From contig CAMDEL010000050.1 of assembly GCA_945896765.1 (NCBI GenBank), positions 1 to 9,202 of the forward strand: a stretch of 9,202 bases of DNA. Direction: 5' to 3'. The stretch comes from Singulisphaera sp. GP187 (GTDB lineage Bacteria; Planctomycetota; Phycisphaerae; Phycisphaerales; SM1A02). The notes under the pieces are model-generated. The model saw nothing but the letters and a program-made list of their open reading frames with translations. It was not told the origin of the DNA and made no database searches. The position numbers and the translations under genes are program-made. Position 1 is the first letter of the stretch, and the number at the start of each line of letters is the position of its first letter. Shown here one piece after another: positions 1 to 5,669 of this stretch.

Positions 1-1074
1 GGTCGAATGGTTCGCAACGAGTGCAAGGTCGCTGCAATGGAAGTTTCGAGCCACGCGCTTGATCAAGGTCGCGTCGACGAGATCGATTTCACTGTTGGTG
101 TCTTTACAAATCTGACCGGCGATCATTTGGATTATCACCAAACGATGGATGCGTATTCGCAAGCAAAGGCTCGGCTCTTTCGGCAACTCCGGACGGGAAG
201 TTGTGCAGTTGTGAATATCGACGATGCTGCTCATCGCACAATGCTTGAAGGTTGTGGCGCACACGTTCTGCGTTGCAGTTCGAAGGATCCTCAGTCCGAG
301 TGCTTCGCAGACACGATGAAAGTTTCGCTGGGATCGACTCGGCTGAAACTGCATGGTCCTTGGGGCGATGTTGAAGTGGACTTCCCTTGCGTTGGTCGTC
401 ATAACGCGATGAATGCGTTGCAAGCCGCCGCATCAGCGTGGGCGATTGGAATCGATGGTGCAACGATTGCCGCAGCGATGAATACCGCATCTGCGCCTCC
501 TGGCCGACTGGAACCTGTCACTTCACCAAGCGATCCGTTTGCAGTGCTTGTGGATTATGCCCACACAGACGATGCGCTCTCGAATGTCTTGACGGCACTT
601 CGTCCCGTTGTTGGCGCGGGGAAAATTATCCTTGTCTTTGGTTGTGGGGGAGATCGCGACCGCACGAAACGGCCGCGAATGGCATTGACCGCGGTGACGC
701 ACGCAGATCATGTGATTGTGACGAGTGATAATCCAAGAACGGAATCTGCCGAAGCGATCATTGACGAGATTTTCACTGGTATTCCAGAGAAATCTGCCGT
801 GTCGGTTGAACGCGAATGCGATCGTTCGGTGGCGATACGAAGAGCGATTACTGTGGCGCGCCAAGGCGATATTGTGCTGATCGCGGGTAAGGGGCATGAG
901 GATTATCAGATCATTGGAAAAGAAAAGCGTCCATTTGATGATCGCGTTGAAGCGCGCACTGGATTGAACGAGTTGTGCGCGGGTGTTTCGAAACAGAATA
1001 AAAATTCCGTGGACGATGTGTCCGCAAATGTGTCCACACAAAATTTCACCGCAGGAATTGGAGCACGATCATGA
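1..1074 (+). CDS. murE: UDP-N-acetylmuramoyl-tripeptide synthetase MurE, C-terminal part (5' truncated by window edge)
   Basis: MurE is the cytoplasmic ATP-dependent Mur ligase that adds the third stem-peptide residue to UDP-MurNAc-L-Ala-D-Glu. Numbering from the ATG at 7, the protein shows MEVSSHAL (11-18) and NLTGDHLDYH (35-44) of the central ATPase domain. The lysine in QAKARLF (54) sits where Mur ligases carry the carbamylated lysine. GRLEP (166-170) and VDYAHT (182-187) mark the domain junction, followed by FGCGGDRDRTKRP (211-223), DNPRTE (241-246) and GKGHEDYQ (294-301). The DNPR signature is the one linked to meso-diaminopimelate-adding MurE. Only about 355 residues are present against roughly 480-520 in the family. 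The frame stays open from base 1 through the ATG at 7, so that ATG is internal, and the UDP-substrate-binding domain and P-loop lie outside the window. The last ~30 residues (326-355) are a Ser/Asn/Val-rich tail that I cannot match to the family core. The stop overlaps the murF start by 4 bases, indicating co-translation. Confidence 0.96.
   Translation, partial: GRMVRNECKVAAMEVSSHALDQGRVDEIDFTVGVFTNLTGDHLDYHQTMDAYSQAKARLFRQLRTGSCAVVNIDDAAHRTMLEGCGAHVLRCSSKDPQSECFADTMKVSLGSTRLKLHGPWGDVEVDFPCVGRHNAMNALQAAASAWAIGIDGATIAAAMNTASAPPGRLEPVTSPSDPFAVLVDYAHTDDALSNVLTALRPVVGAGKIILVFGCGGDRDRTKRPRMALTAVTHADHVIVTSDNPRTESAEAIIDEIFTGIPEKSAVSVERECDRSVAIRRAITVARQGDIVLIAGKGHEDYQIIGKEKRPFDDRVEARTGLNELCAGVSKQNKNSVDDVSANVSTQNFTAGIGARS
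1060..1063 (+). promoter_or_regulatory. Shine-Dalgarno for murF
   Basis: GGAG lies 7 bases upstream of the ATG at 1071, inside the end of murE. It supports 1071 as the murF start rather than the later in-frame ATG codons (for example residue 9 or 19). Confidence 0.75.
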
Positions 1075-2546
1075 ATGCCATAAGTTCGACATCGATGAGT
1101 GGGGGAAGCCCAGCAACGCAGTTCATGACTCCAGAAGAATTGCGTTATGCGGTGAATGGTTCGTGGGCTATTGCGCCGACATTATTGACTCCGACCCGAG
1201 GCGTTGGAACGGACACACGGTCTGACCTCTCAGGTCGGGTCTTCTTTGCGCTCTATGGCGATCGACACGACGCACACGATCATCTCTTGGATGCAGTGCG
1301 AGCGGGCGCGCGAATTCTGGTTGTCGAAGAATCGAAGTGGGGACGAATTCGGTTGAGTGCTCAGCCATCCGCAGCGGTGTTGTTGGTCGCAGACACACGC
1401 AAGGCTCTTCAAGACACAGCACGTTCGTGGCGACAGAGTCTTGTGGGAACAAGCGTCGTCGGCATTACGGGAAGCGCAGGAAAAACCACGACACGCCGGC
1501 TGATTGAAGGAGTTCTTGCAACGAAGTTTCGTGGGTCTGCAAGCCCCAAGAGTTTCAATAATGACATTGGTGTACCGATCACTTTGTGCGGAGGTCGTCG
1601 AGGCGATGATTATTTATTGGCTGAAATCGGGATGAATGCACCTGGCGAAATCGAATCGCTCTCTGCGCTTGCTCGTCCGGACATTGCAGTGATCACGATG
1701 GTTGGCCGAGCACATCTTGAAGGTTTGGGTTCGCTCGATTCGATTATGCGCGAAAAGTTTGAACTCGTTTCGAGTCTTTCTTCAGGCGGACTCGCAGTCG
1801 TGCGCGGCGACAATTCATTGCTTGACGCTGCGCTTGAAGGCGCTCTTTCGACGGGTGTTCGAGTTGTTCGCTTTGGCGAAGGTCCAATGAATCATGTTCG
1901 TTTGCGAAGTCGTACTGTGAGATCCGAAGGCGGACAAGATCTTGAGATCGAAGTTTGCGGACGAAAGTTTGGCGTTCGGCTTGCACTCGACGGTGCGCAT
2001 AATGCGATGAATGCACTCACTGCGATTGCAATTGGAATTGATCGCGGCTTGAGCGACGAAGAAATTGCACGCGGATTGCTGAGTGTGCGAGCGACTGAGA
2101 TGCGATTTGTCCGTCAGCAGATCGGTGGATTGACAATTTTCAACGATGCATACAACGCAAATCCGGACGCTGTCTTGGCTGCACTTGCGACGTTCACGGA
2201 AATGGTTCCAGCAAATCAGCGACGCGTGACAGTGCTGGGCGATATGTTGGAACTCGGCGAATTCGGCCCGAGTTTGCATGCAGAAATCGGTCGTGCGGTT
2301 GGTCGTGGTGTTGGTGGATTGCCGCCAGACATTGCGATTTTTATTGGTGCGCTTTCAGCACACAGCGCACAAGAGTGTGCCGACGCTGGAACATGCCGCG
2401 TTATTCACGTACCGAATCTCTCGCCAGATTCGATCATGCGGGTGGTCAGTGAATTCGCCAGTGGCGATGCGATCTTGTTGAAGGGTTCGCGCGGTTGTGC
2501 GCTCGAGCGACTTCTCGCATCACTCCAAGAACGACTGGCTGCCTGA
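1071..2546 (+). CDS. murF: UDP-N-acetylmuramoyl-tripeptide--D-alanyl-D-alanine ligase MurF
   Basis: MurF joins D-Ala-D-Ala to UDP-MurNAc-tripeptide in the cytoplasm, using ATP, to complete the pentapeptide precursor. The 491-residue protein has the three Mur-ligase domains. The N-terminal uridine-binding domain includes TDTRSDLSGRVFFAL (47-61) and AGARILVVEE (78-87). The ATPase domain has the P-loop GITGSAGKTT (131-140), SPKSFNNDIGVP (158-169, typical of MurF), EIGMNAPGEI (185-194) and GRAHLEGLGS (212-221). The C-terminal domain follows DGAHNAMNALTA (307-318), with FNDAYNANPDAV (357-368), LGDMLELGEFG (389-399) and LLKGSRG (469-475). It is somewhat longer than the common ~450 residues because of a Ser/Thr-rich N-terminal lead of about 18 residues. 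The start is an ATGA overlap with the murE stop, backed by GGAG at 1060-1063. The stop forms TGATG with the mraY start, so murE, murF and mraY are almost certainly one transcript. No key motif is missing. Confidence 0.97.
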   Translation: MNAISSTSMSGGSPATQFMTPEELRYAVNGSWAIAPTLLTPTRGVGTDTRSDLSGRVFFALYGDRHDAHDHLLDAVRAGARILVVEESKWGRIRLSAQPSAAVLLVADTRKALQDTARSWRQSLVGTSVVGITGSAGKTTTRRLIEGVLATKFRGSASPKSFNNDIGVPITLCGGRRGDDYLLAEIGMNAPGEIESLSALARPDIAVITMVGRAHLEGLGSLDSIMREKFELVSSLSSGGLAVVRGDNSLLDAALEGALSTGVRVVRFGEGPMNHVRLRSRTVRSEGGQDLEIEVCGRKFGVRLALDGAHNAMNALTAIAIGIDRGLSDEEIARGLLSVRATEMRFVRQQIGGLTIFNDAYNANPDAVLAALATFTEMVPANQRRVTVLGDMLELGEFGPSLHAEIGRAVGRGVGGLPPDIAIFIGALSAHSAQECADAGTCRVIHVPNLSPDSIMRVVSEFASGDAILLKGSRGCALERLLASLQERLAA

Positions 2547-3748
2547 TGCTTTACAACTTAACGGAAGCGACACAAAGTTGGCTCGATGATCGAGGTTTGT
2601 CGTGGGTCGTTATGGTGATGTATCAGTTGGAATTTCGCGCGCTTTTTGCCGCGTTGTTGGCGTTCGTGCTGGTGCTGACATTTGGACCAAGAGTGATTCG
2701 CTGGCTTGCGCAGCGCAAGATTGGCGACACTCCAGAATTTGGCAATGACAGTTTGAATCAACTCATGCAGAGCAGAGCCGGAACGCCGACGATGGGAGGT
2801 GTGATCATTTGTGGCGCATTAATCGCAAGCACGCTCTTGCTTGCCGATGTCATTCACAATCGTTACATCCATTTGGGATTGATGGTGGTGATCAGCTTCG
2901 GAGTCTTGGGAAGCGTCGATGATTGGTTGAAGTTGACGCAGAGTCGTCGATCCCCTGGAGTTCGCGATGGCCTTTTCGCTTGGGAAAAACTTCTATTTCA
3001 GTTGGGACTTGCATTGATCATCGGATTCTTTTTGTATCGATGGGGAAGTTCCGCCGACTCTCATGTATTGAATCTGCCATTTCAGCGGACGTATTTGCCG
3101 ACGCCATCGATCGAGTCGCTTATTCAACCGCCATCGATTGCCGATGGAGTTTGGATATTGGGACTTGGATTTTTTCTCATTGTGGCGATGCTGGCAATCG
3201 CCGGAACTTCAAACGCAGTCAACATGACTGACGGTATGGATGGTCTTGCAACTGGAACTTTGATCATTGCAAGTCTCGCCATGATGGTGCTGATCTGGAT
3301 CGCAGGAAGTCCGCGCGCCGCATATTTTCTGATGGTGCCGAGTGTGGCGGGAACCGGCGAATTGATGGTGATGGCTGGCGCAATGGCGGGGGCGTGTCTG
3401 GGATTTCTCTGGTTCAACTGCAGTCCAGCGCGAGTTTTTATGGGCGACACTGGAAGTTTGGCGCTTGGCGCACTTCTTGGATTTTTTGCGGTCGCTGTGC
3501 GGCAGGAAATTCTGCTTCTACTAATTGGTGGAATTTTCTTTCTTGAACTTGGCAGTGTCTTTGCGCAGCGAACGTGGTTTCGCTGGACACGAAAGAGATA
3601 TGGACAAGGTCGAAGGATTTTTCGATGCGCGCCGATTCATCATCACTTTCATCTTGGTGGATGGAAGGAGCAGCAAGTTGTTGTGCGGTTTTGGTTGATC
3701 TCCGTTGTGTTGACGATGATTGCTTTAGTGAGCCTGAAGTTGCGGTAA
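2546..3748 (+). CDS. mraY: Phospho-N-acetylmuramoyl-pentapeptide-transferase MraY
   Basis: MraY is the polytopic inner-membrane enzyme that moves phospho-MurNAc-pentapeptide from UDP to undecaprenyl phosphate, giving lipid I. I start it at the ATG at 2546, giving 400 residues. This overlaps the murF stop by one base (TGATG) and yields MLYNLTEATQSW, close to the usual MLYYLxE N-terminus. An in-frame TTG at 2495 would add 17 polar residues inside murF and is less likely. There is no good Shine-Dalgarno, so translation probably depends on coupling to murF. Visible motifs are TPTMGGVII (80-88), the Asp pair in GSVDDWLKL (D125, D126), NMTDGMDGLATG (226-237), FMGDTGSLALG (298-308, catalytic-type Asp301), ELGSVFAQ (334-341) and APIHHHF (362-368). 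About ten hydrophobic stretches fit the ten-helix topology. The usual PIHHH(F/Y)E has His369 in place of Glu. A ~20-residue extra loop (about 180-200) before the NxTDG motif helps explain a length above the usual ~360. Confidence 0.96.
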   Translation: MLYNLTEATQSWLDDRGLSWVVMVMYQLEFRALFAALLAFVLVLTFGPRVIRWLAQRKIGDTPEFGNDSLNQLMQSRAGTPTMGGVIICGALIASTLLLADVIHNRYIHLGLMVVISFGVLGSVDDWLKLTQSRRSPGVRDGLFAWEKLLFQLGLALIIGFFLYRWGSSADSHVLNLPFQRTYLPTPSIESLIQPPSIADGVWILGLGFFLIVAMLAIAGTSNAVNMTDGMDGLATGTLIIASLAMMVLIWIAGSPRAAYFLMVPSVAGTGELMVMAGAMAGACLGFLWFNCSPARVFMGDTGSLALGALLGFFAVAVRQEILLLLIGGIFFLELGSVFAQRTWFRWTRKRYGQGRRIFRCAPIHHHFHLGGWKEQQVVVRFWLISVVLTMIALVSLKLR

Positions 3749-3761
3749 ACGCGGCGGATAC

Positions 3762-3810
3762 AGCCACGGAATCGAGCCACGGAATCGAGCCACGGAATCG
3801 AGCCACGGAA
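3762..3810. repeat. 13-bp tandem repeat, 3.8 copies
   Basis: The unit agccacggaatcg is repeated head to tail without mismatch at 3762-3774, 3775-3787 and 3788-3800, followed by a partial fourth copy at 3801-3810. It begins 13 bases after the mraY stop. The unit length is not a multiple of three, and no real gene reads through it, so it is best seen as a non-coding microsatellite-like array. Copy number may vary between strains by replication slippage. Confidence 0.93.
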
Positions 3811-3823
3811 ATGCATTAGTTGG

Positions 3824-3949
3824 CAGCCGTGAAAAGTCCTCTCGGGGCTCAGACAGTCCTCGGCGACCGACACGATCCGGTTTGCGAAATTTCTTGCAAG
3901 TGCCGTCGGCCGCCTGCGGAACTCGCCCGAGAGAACTTTTCAACGGCTG
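3824..3949. repeat. Long imperfect inverted repeat A with nested stems
   Basis: The left arm 3824-3846 and right arm 3926-3949 pair over 22 positions with one mismatch and one bulged base. CAGCCGT pairs with ACGGCTG, GAAAAGT with ACTTTTC, and CTCTCGGG with CCCGAGAG. Inside, 3862-3873 (GGCGACCGACAC) pairs with 3900-3914 with one mismatch and a 3-base bulge. An inner TTGC/GCAA stem (3882-3885 with 3896-3899) closes on a loop containing the palindrome GAAATTTC. The nesting means the whole 126 bases can fold as one rod-like hairpin on either strand. No U-tract follows it in either direction, so it is not a textbook intrinsic terminator. I saw no clear target-site duplication at its ends. Confidence 0.85.
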
Positions 3950-3983
3950 AGGACGCAAGCTGATGCGCGACGGATCTGGACAA

Positions 3984-3993
3984 CGTTCGAACG
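3984..3993. repeat. 10-bp perfect palindrome
   Basis: CGTTCGAACG is its own reverse complement and lies in the 66-bp spacer between the two large inverted repeats. It could be a binding site for a dimeric protein or simply chance; nothing else in the window settles this. Confidence 0.4.
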
Positions 3994-4015
3994 AGAATTT
4001 GATTCGCTCACTTGG

Positions 4016-4116
4016 GCAGCGGAATGATTTGAACCCCGGCGAGTTTGCAAGCCGAGCCGGAGTCTGCGTAGGCGAGGCGCAGCATGTTTGAGCCCGGGGG
4101 CGAATCAGTCCGCTGC
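4016..4116. repeat. Long imperfect inverted repeat B
   Basis: The left arm 4016-4039 and right arm 4094-4116 are complementary: GCAGCGGA pairs with TCCGCTGC (8 bp), TGATT with AATCA, and CCCCGG with CCGGGG. These are separated by one mismatch, a G-T wobble and a small internal loop. The enclosed 54 bases include a second short stem, CTGCG (4064-4068) with CGCAG (4078-4082). The element ends 30 bases beyond the stop of the DUF1501 gene, so a transcript of that gene would carry it in its 3' region and it may stabilise or end the message. There is no canonical T-run beside it. Confidence 0.8.
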
Positions 4117-4146
4117 ACACCACTGCAATTCAAAATTTTCCTTTCG

Positions 4147-5664
4147 CTATGCCAGAATCTGTTTGATCACGTCACCCTTGACGTCGGTCAGTCGATAGTC
4201 GCGCCCTTGTGCTCGATAGACAAGTCCTTTGTGATCCATCCCAAGCAAGTGCAACATGGTCGCGTGTAAATCGTGGACTTCGACGGGGTTTTCGACGATG
4301 TTGTACGAATAATCGTCGGTCTTTCCATACGAGATTCCAGGTTTCACTCCGCCGCCTGCAAGCCAAAGACTGAAGCAGCGCGGATGATGATCGCGACCAT
4401 AATTTGTTTTCGTCAACATGCCTTGGCTGTATGCCGTACGTCCGAATTCGCCAGACCAGAGAACAAGCGTCTCGTCCAGAAGTCCCAGTCGCTTGAGATC
4501 CTTGATCAGAGCGGCTTGTGGTTGATCAACATCTTTGCACTGCGCGCGCAATTCGTTTGGAAGATTTCCGTGCTGATCCCATCCGCGCATATAAAGCTGA
4601 ATGAATCGCACATCGCGCTGAGCAAGTCGTCGTGCCATCAAACAATTTGCGGCGAAACTGCCTGGAGTTCGAACATCGGGACCATACATTTCAAGTGTCT
4701 GCTCAGACTCGTCGCTGAAGTCGGTCAATTCTGGAACAGACATCTGCATCCGATACGCCATTTCGAATTGCGAAATGCGAGCCTGCACTTCGGGATCAAG
4801 GCTCGTTGCAAATTCTTCTTGATTGATTTCGCCAACGAGATCAAGCATGCGTCGGCGATCTTCGCGCGTGACTCCATCGGGGTCGCGCAGATACAACACC
4901 GCATCACGCCCAGCGCGAAGTCTGCACCCTTGATGTTCACTTGGAAGAAATCCACTTCCCCAAAAACGCGCAGAAAGAGCCTGCATGTTGCCTTTTCCTT
5001 GCGTGATCATGACCACGAAAGACGGCATATTTTTATTCCCGCTCCCCAAGCCGTAACTCATCCACGAACCGAACGATGGACGTCCAGGTTGTTCGCTGCC
5101 AGTTTGGAAAAAGGTAATGCCTGGTTCGTGATTGATCGCCTGCGTGTGCATCGAGTGGATGAAGCAGATTTCCTTTGCAACCGAACCGGTATACGGCAGC
5201 AGTTCCGAAAGCATCATGCCACCTTCGTTGTTTTCATGTCGATCGAATCGAAAGACAGTTGGGGCAACTGGAAAACTTGTCTGGCCACTTGTCATCGTGG
5301 TGATGCGTTGTCCATTCCGAATCGAAGATGGAAGTTCTTTGTTGAATTGATCAACGAGATGTGGTTTATAGTCATACAAATCAAGTTGACTCGGCGCACC
5401 TTCCATATGCATATAGATGACGCGTTTGGCCTTTGGCGCATAGTGCGGCAAGTTTGCAAGGACACTTTTCGCATCCGTTGCAATAGGTGCGGCACTTGTA
5501 GCGCGTGAACCCATCAACTGTGCAAGTGCAACTCCACCTAAGCCAGCACCAAGCGATCCTGCGACAGAACCAAAGAATCTCCGTCGTGTGAGATTGAGAA
5601 GATATTCTTCGAGCGCATCTGCGGATCCTTCGCGGGTTGCAGGATTGTGTGGTCGTGGGCTCAT
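4147..5664 (-). CDS. DUF1501 domain protein, Tat-exported, alkaline phosphatase/sulfatase-like fold
   Basis: This 505-residue protein belongs to the DUF1501 family, related to the alkaline phosphatase/sulfatase superfamily; its substrate is not established. A twin-arginine signal, TRRRFFG (26-32), precedes a Gly/Ala-rich hydrophobic stretch (about 32-50) and a likely cleavage site near ATSAAP (55-60). This predicts export of the folded protein. Family hallmarks follow: KAKRVIYMHMEGAPSQLDLYD (78-98), GGMMLSELLPY (148-158), INHEPG (177-182), GRPSFGSWMSYGLG (194-207), GWDQHG (361-366), SGEFGR (404-409), GRDHHP (423-428) and VHDLHATMLHLLGMDH (463-478). The Asp, Glu and His residues in the last four are the likely metal or active-site positions. 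The ATG at 5664 is 5 bases after the upstream PSD1 gene's stop, with a good Shine-Dalgarno at 5674-5679, so the two genes form an operon. The protein appears complete; the stop is TAG. This genomic pairing is typical of Planctomycetes, where the two products are thought to act together outside the cytoplasm. Confidence 0.93.
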   Translation of the reverse strand: MSPRPHNPATREGSADALEEYLLNLTRRRFFGSVAGSLGAGLGGVALAQLMGSRATSAAPIATDAKSVLANLPHYAPKAKRVIYMHMEGAPSQLDLYDYKPHLVDQFNKELPSSIRNGQRITTMTSGQTSFPVAPTVFRFDRHENNEGGMMLSELLPYTGSVAKEICFIHSMHTQAINHEPGITFFQTGSEQPGRPSFGSWMSYGLGSGNKNMPSFVVMITQGKGNMQALSARFWGSGFLPSEHQGCRLRAGRDAVLYLRDPDGVTREDRRRMLDLVGEINQEEFATSLDPEVQARISQFEMAYRMQMSVPELTDFSDESEQTLEMYGPDVRTPGSFAANCLMARRLAQRDVRFIQLYMRGWDQHGNLPNELRAQCKDVDQPQAALIKDLKRLGLLDETLVLWSGEFGRTAYSQGMLTKTNYGRDHHPRCFSLWLAGGGVKPGISYGKTDDYSYNIVENPVEVHDLHATMLHLLGMDHKGLVYRAQGRDYRLTDVKGDVIKQILA

Positions 5665-5669
5665 GTGGT

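Larger units (their letters stand above)
3749..4146. other. Convergent intergenic region rich in repeats and inverted repeats
   Basis: This 398-bp gap lies between the 3' ends of mraY (plus strand) and the DUF1501 gene (minus strand). I see no protein with a recognisable family, no ribosome-binding site followed by a plausible gene, and no tRNA cloverleaf. It contains a 13-bp tandem array, two long inverted repeats and a 10-bp perfect palindrome, listed separately. Because genes end here from both sides, it is where a two-way terminator would be expected. However, neither large hairpin is followed by a clear run of T on either strand. It could be a genomic repeat family, a structured RNA or the remains of a non-autonomous element. 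Confidence 0.7.

Noticed and set aside
523..1041. 172-codon minus-strand open frame opposite murE
   Set aside because: It is antisense to well-conserved MurE motifs and its product has no recognisable features.
2495..2545. Upstream TTG start for MraY
   Set aside because: It adds 17 polar residues overlapping murF. The ATG at 2546 gives the family-typical MLY N-terminus and a TGATG coupling.
4016..4122. Possible tRNA: an 8-bp outer stem followed by ACACCA, and GGTTCAAATC-like text on the reverse strand of the left arm
   Set aside because: The pairing continues straight past an acceptor stem into one long hairpin. The would-be T-stem bases do not pair around the TTCAAAT loop, and there is no D-arm or anticodon arm.
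3725..4123. A 132-codon open frame on the minus strand through the repeat region
   Set aside because: It runs through the two inverted repeats and the tandem array and into the mraY coding end. It shows no family motif and no ribosome-binding site, and its C-terminal part is only the translated 13-bp repeat (PWLDSVARFRGSI). It is most likely a chance open frame.
3749..4146. CRISPR array or integron attC sites
   Set aside because: The 13-bp units are adjacent with no spacers, and the inverted repeats lack attC core ends. No cas or integrase gene is in the window.
4273..5508. A 411-codon open frame on the plus strand
   Set aside because: It lies wholly antisense to the DUF1501 gene, which has clear family motifs, a Tat signal and a good ribosome-binding site. 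The antisense product is His/Arg/Ile-rich with no recognisable domain.
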